Assembly: GCA_039984715.1 (NCBI GenBank)
Contig: JBDWUA010000008.1
Location: 1 to 64,000, forward strand
Length of the DNA: 64,000 nt
Source: JABSSA01 sp039984715
Lineage (GTDB): Bacteria; Pseudomonadota; Alphaproteobacteria; Rhodobacterales; Rhodobacteraceae
Reading direction: 5' to 3'
This document shows positions 24,631-32,682 of this stretch, in pieces (the stretch's first letter is position 1; each line of letters starts with the position of its first letter). The notes beneath the pieces are model-generated. The model had not been told where the DNA came from. It ran no database searches and was given only the letters and a program-made list of their open reading frames with translations. The translations under genes and the position numbers were made by a program.

Positions 24631-25452
24631 TTGCGCAGTTTTATTCTGATCTTTAGTTTTTGGGCGAACACCGCCTTAGGTCAGTCCTATCCAATCTTCC
24701 AAAGCACAACCGTCAATGACTACGCGCAAGTTCTTCCTGCTGACATCGAGGCGAAAATTGCGACCCAACTTAACGCCCTAAAGGCCGAGACCGGGGTCGA
24801 AATGACGCTGCTAACCCTCGAAAGCAAAAGCCCCTATGCTCCCACACAATCGCTCGAAGACTTCTCGACCGGACTGTTTGACAATTGGGGCATCGGCGAT
24901 CGCAACACCAACGATGGTGTTCTTATCCTCATTCTCACCAAGGACCGCGAAATACGCATCGAACTTGGTGCGGCCTACGCGCGCGACTGGGACAATGATG
25001 CTAAATGGGTGGTGGATAATCGGTTCGTCCCCGCCCTTTCGAACGACGATTACGAGCGAGGACTACAAGACGGCACAACGGCCACAATCGACAAAATAGT
25101 CATGCCCTTCCTTGCTGGGCAAGAGCCGCGTAGCGGATCTGGCGGATCCAACAATTGGTTATTCGCTTTCTTCGGTGTTTTTGCGGCGCTAAGTTTTGGG
25201 CGCGGCATGATCGGGGATCAGCTGGCCCGAGCGCGAAAATGCCCCAACTGTGGTCGGCGCGGTTTAAGGCAAACGCGTCAGACAACGACTCCAGCTAGCC
25301 GATTGATGTCCGGCGCCGGCGTGCGGACAAGGCGTTGCATCCATTGCGACAATGTTGACACGTACTACTATACCATCCCGCAAAAAAGCGAAAACTCAGG
25401 CGGTTTCGGTGGTGGCAGCTCTGGTGGAGGCGGTGCTTCAGGGCGATTCTAG
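24631..25452 (+). CDS. TPM-domain exported membrane protein (YgcG/Psb32 type)
   Basis: The TTG at 24631 is preceded by AGGTAAG. The 273-residue protein has a signal peptide ending near ALGQS and a TPM domain (residues 20-165) with VNDYAQVLPADIEAKIATQL, FDNWGIGDRNTNDGVLILIL and RIELGAAYARDWDNDAKWVV. A hydrophobic segment LFAFFGVFAALSFG follows, then a four-Cys knuckle (CPNCGRRGL and CIHCDNVD) and a Gly/Ser-rich tail ending GGGGASGRF. The layout matches YgcG-like proteins, here with an added zinc ribbon after the membrane segment. TPM proteins are linked to photosystem repair or acid-phosphatase activity in some organisms; function here is unknown. Confidence 0.85.
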   Translation: MRSFILIFSFWANTALGQSYPIFQSTTVNDYAQVLPADIEAKIATQLNALKAETGVEMTLLTLESKSPYAPTQSLEDFSTGLFDNWGIGDRNTNDGVLILILTKDREIRIELGAAYARDWDNDAKWVVDNRFVPALSNDDYERGLQDGTTATIDKIVMPFLAGQEPRSGSGGSNNWLFAFFGVFAALSFGRGMIGDQLARARKCPNCGRRGLRQTRQTTTPASRLMSGAGVRTRRCIHCDNVDTYYYTIPQKSENSGGFGGGSSGGGGASGRF

Positions 25453-26074
25453 CAGCGAAAGTAGGTTTCGTCCCTCGATGCGGCCAACCGACTAGCTCAA
25501 ATGCTGCATGATCGACGAAGGTCCGCTTTGGAGAAGCTGCGCTGTGGCGATCGATAGTACGGGAATGTTCGCAATGGGTCGCAAGTGATCGCAAAGGACA
25601 CGACATTGCAAGCGCTGGTGAACCTCAAACATTGAGCGTATTAAGATCTACCCATCCTACATCGCAAGACTTGACCGGGCGAGCGCCGCATTGATGCTGT
25701 TGGGTTGATTAAGCTAAGTAAGGCACTGGATTTAAACACTCCAAAGACTTGCATCAATGGACGAATGACAACTCAAAGTTTTTCAGAACATTTTTTCATG
25801 GGCGGACATATCACTAATCAAAGCCCAAACTTCCCCTATGCCCTTCCTTTTTAGGACGACGTCGTTGCCCGAGGGCGCATCGGAAATTTTCCAAACTATC
25901 GCATGTCGTTGCCTCCTCAAATTGCGCCCGTTTTTCCATGGTATTTGGCGGAATGAAGGTTAATTCGGACATATCTGCAGATAAATTCAGACTTTCTTCA
26001 GATCCTCTCCAAGCTTCATAGAACGACATGCTGCATCCAGGTCTCCATTGAGAAAGTAATCCCAGGAGAGACTT
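25453..26074. other. 622-bp gap without a supported gene
   Basis: A degenerate copy of the dispersed repeat lies near 25510-25600 (GAAGGTCCGCTTTGGAG at 25517, then GCAATGGGTCGC). Beyond that I see no gene, terminator or clear operator. The 3' end carries the ribosome site CCAGGAGAG of the methyltransferase at 26075. Confidence 0.5.
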
Positions 26075-26899
26075 ATGAACATTGCAACTCCCGAAACCCA
26101 TGTGCCCGACTTGGTGGCCGTGAAGTCAAAACAACAGGCGACATGGTCATCCGGCAATTATGCTGCCGTCGGAACAACCATCCAGATCGTTGGGGAAAAC
26201 CTGGCTGAAGCCATGGATCTGCGCCCTGATGCCCGCGTGCTTGACGTCGCCGCTGGCAATGGAAATGCGACACTGGCGGCGGCCCGTCGGTCCTGCGAGG
26301 TCGTGTCGACCGACTATGTGCCAAGCCTTTTGCGCGGTGGTGCCGCGCGTGCGGAAGCTGAGCAATTGACAGTTGCATTTCGCGAGGCCGATGCAGAAGA
26401 CCTGCCATTTGATGCAAACTCGTTCGATCATGTCATGTCGACGTTTGGAGTGATGTTTACTGCCAATCAGGATGCCGCAGCGGACGAAATGCTAAGGGTA
26501 TGCCGCAGCGGTGGGACCATAGGGTTGGCCAACTGGACACCCGAAAGCTTCATCGGTCAGGTGTTCCGCACGATTGGCCGTCATGTCCCACCACCTGCTG
26601 GTGTTCATTCTCCGCTGGAATGGGGAACAGAAGCGCGTCTGCAGGAATTGTTTGGTGCTCAGGCAACGCGGATTGAAATCGTTAAGCGTCATTTCACGTT
26701 CCGGGTCCGGTCTCCGCAATACTGGGTGGAGCACTGGCGCGAGGTTTACGGGCCGATGCACAAGGCCTTTGCCGCTGTGGGTGATCGTGCGCCCGAACTT
26801 GCAGCAGACTTGATCGCAGTTGCGCGTGATCATTCTATTGACGCGCAGGCGATGGTTGTTCCTGCCGAGTACGCAGAAGTCATTATTCATCGCGCATAA
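26075..26899 (+). CDS. Class I SAM-dependent methyltransferase
   Basis: A 274-residue enzyme with motif I VLDVAAGNGNATLAAARRSC, motif II VVSTDYVPSLL, and motif IV/V FDANSFDHVMSTFGVMFTAN with MLRVCRSGGTIGLANWTPES. This is the ubiE/Methyltransf_11-like group common in roseobacters next to small signalling genes. The start has a strong GGAGAG ribosome site. It is followed by a strong terminator at 26908-26942 and then the globin-cyclase pair. Substrate unknown. Confidence 0.85.
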   Translation: MNIATPETHVPDLVAVKSKQQATWSSGNYAAVGTTIQIVGENLAEAMDLRPDARVLDVAAGNGNATLAAARRSCEVVSTDYVPSLLRGGAARAEAEQLTVAFREADAEDLPFDANSFDHVMSTFGVMFTANQDAAADEMLRVCRSGGTIGLANWTPESFIGQVFRTIGRHVPPPAGVHSPLEWGTEARLQELFGAQATRIEIVKRHFTFRVRSPQYWVEHWREVYGPMHKAFAAVGDRAPELAADLIAVARDHSIDAQAMVVPAEYAEVIIHRA

Positions 26900-26907
26900 A
26901 TTACCCT

Positions 26908-26942
26908 GCGGCCCGGTGTATTTGGTGCCGGGCCGCTTTTAT
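26908..26942 (+). terminator. Rho-independent terminator after the methyltransferase gene
   Basis: GCGGCCCGG (26908-26916) and CCGGGCCGC (26928-26936) form a perfect 9-bp GC stem with an 11-nt loop, followed by TTTTATT. It begins 8 bp after the stop codon and separates the methyltransferase from the globin gene. Confidence 0.88.
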
Positions 26943-26956
26943 TACGGAGAAAAATT

Positions 26957-27337
26957 ATGCTTGCTCACATGGAAACAACAGGCTCTATTCCCCTGTTCGA
27001 CAAATACGGCGGATTGCGCGGACTGAGATCTGTCATCATCGACTTTTACGACCGTGTGCTCGATAGTGATGTGGTGGGCCACTTTTTCGAAGATGTGGAC
27101 ATCGCGAAGCTGATCGACCATCAGACCAAGTTCTTTGCAGCAATTCTTGGTGGCCCAGCCGAATTCGCCGACCAAAGGTTGGCGAACGCGCATCGGCACT
27201 TAGACGTGTCCCATATTCATTTTGACGAAGTCACCCGTATTTTGAAGGACACGTTGGCTGATGCCGGCTTTGTCCAGAACGATCTGAATTTAACGCTTTC
27301 GGCTGTCGAAGCACGCCGATCCCTTATTGTGAGGTAA
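26957..27337 (+). CDS. Group 1 truncated haemoglobin
   Basis: A 126-residue globin of 2/2 type. Landmarks: LFDKYGGLRGLRSVIIDFYD, with Tyr31 at the B10 position for ligand contact; the FYDRVLDSDVVGHFF segment; and RLANAHRHLDVSHIHFDEV, where His79 aligns with the proximal haem ligand. It should bind O2, NO or CO. The gene follows a terminator and a GGAGAAAAATT ribosome site. The cyclase gene begins 4 bp after its stop, so the two are cotranscribed and probably act together as a gas-responsive pair (inference). Confidence 0.9.
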   Translation: MLAHMETTGSIPLFDKYGGLRGLRSVIIDFYDRVLDSDVVGHFFEDVDIAKLIDHQTKFFAAILGGPAEFADQRLANAHRHLDVSHIHFDEVTRILKDTLADAGFVQNDLNLTLSAVEARRSLIVR

Positions 27338-27341
27338 CACC

Positions 27342-28370
27342 ATGCAACTGCAAGACATTAGCGCAAGGCTTATTCAATCCATCAGCGTCGGCATTTGTCT
27401 TGTCGAGGCCGATACAGGCGTGGTCATTTCCCAGAATGAAACCTTTGGCACATGGTTTGCAAATTCAGTTGTCGGTCAGGTTTGGGACATAGACCTGCCG
27501 AACGCATTGTCTGATTTGCCCAGCCGACAACCAATTGAAGTACGAGCCAAAGTCAAGCGGCGCACATTGATCCTAGAGCTCAGCGCGCACAAGGCCGAAC
27601 ACAATGGCACGCAACTTATTGTGGTCGAAGTCCAGAATATTTCGCGCCTGCGCGAGACAGAGGCCATGATCGACAGCTATGCCGACATGGTTGACCGTCG
27701 CACTCGCGAGCTGGAACGTGAAAAGACACAAGTTGAAAAGCTGCTTTTGAACGTCATGCCACGGTCAGTATACGAAGAATACGTAACCTTTGGTTCCGTC
27801 GCCCCGCAGCTGTTTGAACCGGTCACCGTGCTTATGCTCGACTTTGTCGGGTTCACAAAAATGGCAGCAGCGGGCGACCCGAATGTGACGGTGTCTGAAT
27901 TGAACGAGATCTTCACCGCCTTTGACCACATTAGCGAATTGCATGGCTGCGAACGGATCAAAACCATCGGAGATTGCTACATGGCCGTGACGGGATTGCC
28001 GCATCCGGCGTCGGATCACGCGGTTTCAGCCGCGCGGGCTGCCGTCAAGATGATACGGTTCTTGGAACGGCGCAATCAGACACACGAACACAAATGGCGC
28101 GCTCGCATAGGGATCGCAACGGGTTCGGTTGTTGGGTCTGTCGTAGGGGTTCAGAAATACGTTTATGACGTCTTTGGTCCTGCCGTGAATATGGCCGCCC
28201 GTTTGCAAGCACAGTCTGAGCCAATGGAGATTACCGTTTGCGAGACTATGCGCGACAGTCTCTTGGATGAATTCGCGATCAGTCCAAAGCGAAATGTTTC
28301 ATTGCGAGGGTTTGGTGACACAGACATCGCCCGGTTGTCAGAGCATCTGGCACACCAACGCGTGGCTTAG
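27342..28370 (+). CDS. PAS/HNOBA-like class III adenylate cyclase
   Basis: A 342-residue soluble cyclase. Residues 1-105 form a PAS-like domain, followed by a coiled coil (106-135) and the linker LLLNVMPRSVYEEY that recalls HNOBA-cyclase junctions of soluble guanylate cyclases. The catalytic domain (155-335) is complete. Asp167 (MLDFVGFT) and Asp211 (IGDCYMAV) bind metal. Lys207 and Asp276 specify adenine rather than guanine, and Asn283 and Arg287 complete the site (VFGPAVNMAARL). It should make cAMP. Translation is coupled to the upstream globin (4-bp gap). Its stop overlaps the stop of the convergent regulator gene by 4 bp. Confidence 0.9.
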   Translation: MQLQDISARLIQSISVGICLVEADTGVVISQNETFGTWFANSVVGQVWDIDLPNALSDLPSRQPIEVRAKVKRRTLILELSAHKAEHNGTQLIVVEVQNISRLRETEAMIDSYADMVDRRTRELEREKTQVEKLLLNVMPRSVYEEYVTFGSVAPQLFEPVTVLMLDFVGFTKMAAAGDPNVTVSELNEIFTAFDHISELHGCERIKTIGDCYMAVTGLPHPASDHAVSAARAAVKMIRFLERRNQTHEHKWRARIGIATGSVVGSVVGVQKYVYDVFGPAVNMAARLQAQSEPMEITVCETMRDSLLDEFAISPKRNVSLRGFGDTDIARLSEHLAHQRVA

Positions 28371-29893
28371 AAACCTGCCTTCTTAAAGGATGCCGTCAAT
28401 CTGTCGCGATAGTCTTGGTCTCGGATCGGTGCTGAATCGACAAGCTCTTCCGCAGATGCCTTTGGTTTCAGGGCACGTACGATAGCGGCGGTTTCCTGTG
28501 TGCGGCTGTTCATTCCAAGTTCGGCGGCACATGCCATGATCAATCGCGGTGCCCATGTTGACCCAGGTGCTTCAATGTATCCTTGTTCCAGCATGGGCAG
28601 CGCATCTTCGTATTGTCCCAGTCCATAACGTGCAGCGCCAATGCCAAAGTAATAGCTGAACCGCATCGGGTCATGTGGGCTCAGACGCAAGGCGCGTTGA
28701 TAGTTTTCGACAGCTTCGTTCAAACGGCCTGAATATGTTTCCTGAGCGCCCAACATGGCCCATGCCCACGCGAGGCTTGGATCCAATTCCAAGGCGGATT
28801 CCAGATGATGCCGGGCCGCAACGTGCTGGCCAGAGGCAACCTCAGAACTAGCCACAAAGGTAAGAACCAACGCATCCTGCGGTGCCAAGTTCAGGGCACG
28901 CTTGCCGTGTTCCTTGGCCCTTGCATATGCTGCCGCTTTGTCCGGCGCCCATTCAGACAACGCTTGTTGCCCCAAAGACCAGGCCATCATGGCATGGGAC
29001 AGCGCATGGATGGGATCAGCCGCCAAGGCTCGCTCCAGATGCACAACAGATTGTCGGTTGTCATCCGCATCCATGCTCATGCACAGCGGTGTTGCCCGCA
29101 AAAGCTCATGATAGGCGTCTGTTGCGCTTGCCTCGGAAATCGCACGTTGCACTTCAACCATCATGATATTGGGAACCAGACGCCCCAAGATGGCAGACAC
29201 GACCTGATCCTGCGCAGCAAACGGATCGTCGAGCTTCCCATCAAAACGATCGGCCCAGACTTCAGCCTGACGACCTGCCTTAAGCAAGGAGGCATTCAAG
29301 CGAAACGCGTCCCCGGAAAACCGCAGCTTTAACACAAGTACATAGCGCACACTCAGATCTCTTGCGGCTTGCCGCGCGTCCAAATCCCCGGTGTGACGTG
29401 CGACATAAATCGTCCCAACTTTCCCAACCGCGGTGCTGACATCATCTTCCAATCCTTCGCCAAAGGCGCGTTGGACATCCGATGGGCACACCATCATTGT
29501 TGGCATGATGGCAATGGAGGGTTGCGCCAACGCTGGCGAGGACACTGGCCGGTCACTCCGGTCCTCAACGTCGCCAATGAATTGAAACCCATGTCCGTGA
29601 ATTGTGCGCACAAGAGCTTGACGTGTTCCGTTATCTCCGATGGCGGCACGGGCTGCTTTGATCCGGCTGCTAAGTGCCGCATCTGATACAATGCGATTTT
29701 TCCAAATGACCTCGAATATCTCGTCCTTTGAAACGACCCGATCGCGGTTTTCGATGAGGTGCCGAAGCAATGAGAACACCTGTGGTTCCGTCGGCACGGG
29801 TTTGCCGTCCTGCAACAATTGTAGGCGGTTTATGTTCAATACGTACTTATCAAATTTATATTCCACACCGCGATGTTGCCGGTTTTCAGGCAT
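28367..29893 (-). CDS. Winged-helix regulator with TolB-like and TPR regions
   Basis: A 508-residue protein. Residues 10-105 are an OmpR/CadC-type winged helix (VFSLLRHLIENRDRVVSKDE, RTIHGHGFQFIGD). Residues about 125-240 (SIAIMPTMM, the AFGEGLEDDVSTAVGKVGTI stretch, ADRFDGKLDDPFAAQDQVVS) match the TolB-like segment often found after class III cyclase domains in rhizobia. Residues 270-470 are TPR-like helical pairs (HLESALELDPSLAWAWAMLG, YQRALRLSPHDPMRFSYYFG). There is no transmembrane segment, so unlike CadC it is probably cytosolic. It converges on the adenylate cyclase gene, with the 3' ends overlapping. Target genes are unknown. Confidence 0.85.
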   Translation of the reverse strand: MPENRQHRGVEYKFDKYVLNINRLQLLQDGKPVPTEPQVFSLLRHLIENRDRVVSKDEIFEVIWKNRIVSDAALSSRIKAARAAIGDNGTRQALVRTIHGHGFQFIGDVEDRSDRPVSSPALAQPSIAIMPTMMVCPSDVQRAFGEGLEDDVSTAVGKVGTIYVARHTGDLDARQAARDLSVRYVLVLKLRFSGDAFRLNASLLKAGRQAEVWADRFDGKLDDPFAAQDQVVSAILGRLVPNIMMVEVQRAISEASATDAYHELLRATPLCMSMDADDNRQSVVHLERALAADPIHALSHAMMAWSLGQQALSEWAPDKAAAYARAKEHGKRALNLAPQDALVLTFVASSEVASGQHVAARHHLESALELDPSLAWAWAMLGAQETYSGRLNEAVENYQRALRLSPHDPMRFSYYFGIGAARYGLGQYEDALPMLEQGYIEAPGSTWAPRLIMACAAELGMNSRTQETAAIVRALKPKASAEELVDSAPIRDQDYRDRLTASFKKAGF

Positions 29894-30587
29894 TTTTCAA
29901 ACAGTTTGTGAATGCAGCATCGAGAATTGAGGGCGCAGCGAATTTCGATAACCTTGAAAACTCTCGAGGTTCAGTACGCGCGACTACGGCCATCTGAGCT
30001 TTTCAACTTTTGCTAGATCACCCAACATCCGCGTTGAATTAGAACGCAGACCCGAAGAGTTAGACTCAAGGCTCGGTTACCAAATTGCAAAGTCCATTAG
30101 CGGCTCAACCTGCATCTCAATCTCCACACGACTTCCACATAATCTGGATCTTTCGCGGATTTGTCCCACTCCCATGGTTTTGAAATTTATCCACAAAAGG
30201 AAAACGACATGGCATCACCACAACGTATGGTCGGTCCTCGCGCCGTTGCACCGCAGCTTTCCAAAACCGAACATCTAACCATCTTACGGTATTTCAAGGG
30301 GACAAATGGCTAAAACGCGGACCTTTCAAACCTCCGCTGGAAATGCGCCAAAGTCCGGTAAGGCGCATTTCTAAAAACGGTCCCTTTTGGGAAGGCCGTG
30401 CAAGTGCAGCCAATGTCTTCTCCGAGCCCAAAGTGAACGATGCTGCGCGGCGCACGAAGGTCTGCTATCACGGCAGAAGTAAAATCGTTCAACAACCGCT
30501 TGGATTCTGAACGGGGTTTGGGGGAGAATGAAACGAGGACGCTTGCTATAGTGCCAAAAAGGAGGGTTTTTGGCAGAGACAAACAGG
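29894..30587. other. 694-bp gap: regulator promoter region and a dispersed-repeat copy
   Basis: The first 200 bp should hold the promoter of the winged-helix gene. A short frame at 30210-30314 (MASPQRMVGPRAVAPQLSKT and 14 more residues, with AAAGGA upstream) is too weak to call. From about 30340 to 30480 lies a minus-oriented copy of the dispersed repeat. No RNA gene recognised. Confidence 0.5.
30340..30480 (-). repeat. Dispersed intergenic repeat, copy A (inverted)
   Basis: On the minus strand this reads ...CCCAAAAGGGACCGTTTTTA... (core 30371-30392), then a segment with CCGGACTTTGGCGCATTTCC. It lines up with copy B at 30905-31015, which has CCAAAAAGGACCGTTTTGGG and ATCCGGACACTGACGC at the same relative spacing. 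Further diverged pieces occur at 23391, 24446, 25517 and 32838. No reading frame is conserved among them. Confidence 0.55.
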
Positions 30588-30842
30588 CTAGAGCGGAAAC
30601 CCGAAGTGTTTTGCCATGTAGTCATCCATGGCAAAAAAATTATTCAATTGTTCTAGCTCCACTTCTAACGAACGATAAAAATCACCGTCTGAAACAGCCG
30701 CATGATAAACTTGACCAAACGCCAATGCCCATTGTCCTGATTTGGCAAAACGTCTTGCAAGACTAGTATCTACTCCAGCATTCTCCAGCAGATCAATAAA
30801 GCCGGTTATCTGGCTTATCCTTGCTTTTCCAACATCTTGCAT
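30588..30842 (-). CDS. Small protein of unknown function
   Basis: ATG 30842 is chosen (GAGG 7 nt upstream); another in-frame ATG lies at 30857. The 84 residues (MQDVGKARISQITGFIDLLE, ... FGQVYHAAVSDGDFYRSLEV) look like a compact, mostly helical cytosolic protein, with no signal peptide, Cys or known motif. I do not recognise it. It is enclosed by copies of the dispersed repeat in opposite orientations, and the DJ-1 gene lies upstream on the same strand with a 219-bp gap. Probably a real lineage-specific gene. Confidence 0.5.
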   Translation of the reverse strand: MQDVGKARISQITGFIDLLENAGVDTSLARRFAKSGQWALAFGQVYHAAVSDGDFYRSLEVELEQLNNFFAMDDYMAKHFGFPL

Positions 30843-30904
30843 TGCTCCACCTCTCATGCTGAAAAGACCCTAGGTATCCATTGGAAGCTGTCAAGTTAGG
30901 CGCG

Positions 30905-31050
30905 TGAAAACCTTCACTGCATGCTTCCAAAAAGGACCGTTTTGGGAACGGTTCGTCAATCCGGACACTGACGCTATTGCAGCGAATAGCAGCAAGTTCC
31001 GTTCATCCGGCATTCAACACCTTGCCCAAAACGGTGGTTTTTGGGAAAAC
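30905..31050. repeat. Dispersed repeat copy B with a 20-bp imperfect inverted repeat
   Basis: CCAAAAAGGACCGTTTTGGG (30927-30946) and CCCAAAACGGTGGTTTTTGG (31025-31044) are inverted copies with two mismatches in 20, separated by 78 bp. The spacer carries AATCCGGACACTGACGC and GCAGCGAATAGCAGCAAG. Such a stem could fold in RNA or cruciform DNA. It sits just downstream of the DJ-1 gene. Confidence 0.6.
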
Positions 31051-31076
31051 AAACTTCTACCTTTTGAAAAGGGGAC

Positions 31077-31640
31077 TCAATGCTCTTGCTTCATCATCGT
31101 TTTGAATTGAGCCACTGTATCGTGGTGCAATCCGGCTGCTTTGAAAACTTCGGCCGTGAATGAAATATGCGCGGTGCCCGGTGAGGTGATTATTCGATCC
31201 ACTGCAAATGCGCGAGCACGTTTGCTGTAATACGTTGCTCCTGCATAGTTTTGTGCATTTGCCAAAAATTCTAAACTGTTTGAAGTATGTGGACTGTTGT
31301 TAAGCAAACCTGCTCTTGCCAGGGCCAGCGTTCCACCACAAATCCCAGCAACGCTGCCACCACTTGCAAGTTGATCTTGGAGCACGGACTGGATGTCAGG
31401 TGCGTCAGGCTGTTCCCAAGCCAAGCCACCGATTACTGCGATCACGGTTGGAGACCAACCTACAAGGTCACCCAACCCATTACGAACACTGCAATTTAAT
31501 CCACCTTGCGATGTTAGTTGATCTGAATGGGTTGAGAAAAATTCGATGTCTAATCCGTAGTATGACCCTCCGGTCCCGGCAATAAATGCGTATTCCCAAT
31601 CCGCAAACCCGGGCGCGAGAAGAAGGGCAATTTTCGTCAT
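31077..31640 (-). CDS. DJ-1/PfpI-family protein
   Basis: A 187-residue class I glutamine-amidotransferase-like protein. The nucleophile elbow is AGICGGTLALARAGLLNNS with the reactive Cys, and IALLLAPGFADWEYAFIAGT contains the nearby acidic residue. The substitution pattern resembles the YoaZ-like group linked to YafY-type regulators. Family members act as glyoxalases, deglycase-like enzymes or chaperones; activity here is not deducible. A fragment of a divergent YafY-type regulator gene lies upstream, suggesting the original regulator was lost. Confidence 0.85.
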   Translation of the reverse strand: MTKIALLLAPGFADWEYAFIAGTGGSYYGLDIEFFSTHSDQLTSQGGLNCSVRNGLGDLVGWSPTVIAVIGGLAWEQPDAPDIQSVLQDQLASGGSVAGICGGTLALARAGLLNNSPHTSNSLEFLANAQNYAGATYYSKRARAFAVDRIITSPGTAHISFTAEVFKAAGLHHDTVAQFKTMMKQEH

Positions 31641-31744
31641 GTTGGGTCCGTCTGTCGGTTTCTGTCCTGCCTTGTTTGCTGTAAGCGGCTGACAGGTTTT
31701 GGCAGTAACCTGCTGCGTCAGGCACTATTTGGTGTGGAACCGCG

Positions 31745-31861
31745 ATGGTTCGATCTCAACGCCTGTTGGAACTGGTGCAAGTGCTACGCACGCGCCGCTA
31801 TCTGGTGTCTAATGCATACCTCGCACAATCAACAATCGTGTCGGAACGGACGCTGGAATGA
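31745..31861 (+). pseudogene. Truncated YafY-type helix-turn-helix regulator
   Basis: A 38-residue frame reads MVRSQRLLELVQVLRTRRYL and then VSNAYLAQSTIVSERTLE before TGA. This matches the first 38 residues of YafY/DeoR-like WYL regulators (R-S-x-R-L-L-x-L-V-Q-x-L-R-x-x-R-Y-P-V), ending where the recognition helix (RTLYRDI) should continue. The rest of the gene is gone, replaced by unrelated sequence leading to the VPLPA gene. Such regulators are often divergent from DJ-1/PfpI genes, as here. The protein would be nonfunctional. Confidence 0.75.
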
Positions 31862-31959
31862 AAGGCTCCGGAGCAATCCAAGCGGTAACGGCGAATTACC
31901 ATGAATTTACAAAACGGCGAAATTATTGTATTAAGGTTTTTTATTTTATAGGTTTTGAC

Positions 31960-32643
31960 ATGAAAAATTTTCTGACTACTGCGTTTTTTTGCCTATGCGT
32001 TACGCCGGTTTATGCAATCAATATCGATTTTAATGTGAATGCCGGTTTTTCGTACGATGCGATCGCAATTGATCAAACGGGTGCACGTGTCGCACCAAGC
32101 TTTGCCGAGACCGGAAGACTTATTAGGGGCGCGGTTGACGGGCGCTTCGATGTGCTCAATACATTTGAGTCTATAGCAAATACTGGCGACTTGACGCTTA
32201 CAAATACCTCCACAACCGATCGCGTTCAAGTTGATTGGATAGTGGACGGCTTTGCCGAAATAAGCGGGTACATTCAGCCTGACACCGTTGTTGACCCAAC
32301 TGTCTTTGACTTGACATCCTTTGGCGGAGTGACAGGTGACATAATGCGTGGGGCGTTCGCATCTGTTAGAGGTAATTATGCTTGCTCCGCAGCTGATTTG
32401 GCCGACCCAACCATTTCTTGTGACGGATTTGATGACACCCAAATATCGCATTTCAGTTTTTTTGGGTTCTTCGAGTTGGACCCGGGCGAGAGTTTTTCTG
32501 TACAAGTCGAAGCAGTTCCGCTGCTTAGAGTAACCACCGATATACCATCAAGCGTCCCGCTTCCCGCAGGTGGCGTGATGCTGTTGAGCGGATTACTTGG
32601 CTTTGGGTTTTTGGGTCGCCGCCGTTTAAGCGGCACACAGTAA
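31960..32643 (+). CDS. Exported protein with VPLPA-CTERM sorting signal
   Basis: ATG 31960 begins a signal peptide (MKNFLTTAFFCLCVTPVYA); the frame is open upstream into the YafY remnant but without a start of similar quality. The 227-residue protein is beta-rich and Asp/Thr-rich (FVNVNAG-like start, GRFDVLNTFESIANTGDLTL). It ends in the sorting signal SSVPLPAGGVMLLSGLLGFG followed by FLGRRRLSG. Two Cys in the middle (CSAADLADPTISCDGFDD) may form a disulphide. It is the second such protein in the window and presumably a substrate of an exosortase elsewhere. Function unknown. Confidence 0.83.
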   Translation: MKNFLTTAFFCLCVTPVYAINIDFNVNAGFSYDAIAIDQTGARVAPSFAETGRLIRGAVDGRFDVLNTFESIANTGDLTLTNTSTTDRVQVDWIVDGFAEISGYIQPDTVVDPTVFDLTSFGGVTGDIMRGAFASVRGNYACSAADLADPTISCDGFDDTQISHFSFFGFFELDPGESFSVQVEAVPLLRVTTDIPSSVPLPAGGVMLLSGLLGFGFLGRRRLSGTQ

Positions 32644-32650
32644 AAAACAT

Positions 32651-32682
32651 GCGCCCTTCAGCTTCCACTGCCTGAAGGGTGC
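32651..32682. terminator. Terminator hairpin between the VPLPA gene and the LysR gene
   Basis: GCGCCCTTCAG (32651-32661) pairs with CTGAAGGGTGC (32672-32682), 11 bp with one G-U and a 10-nt loop. Reading on the minus strand, the stem is followed by ATGTTTTTTA, so it terminates transcripts of the LysR gene and may also halt the plus-strand VPLPA transcript. Confidence 0.7.

Noticed and set aside
25814..26101. 95-residue minus-strand frame before the methyltransferase
   Set aside because: No ribosome site, no family resemblance, and it overlaps the methyltransferase start and its ribosome site.
30210..30314. 34-residue plus-strand frame with AAAGGA upstream
   Set aside because: Too short, no recognisable family, and it abuts a degenerate repeat; kept only as a note in the gap entry.
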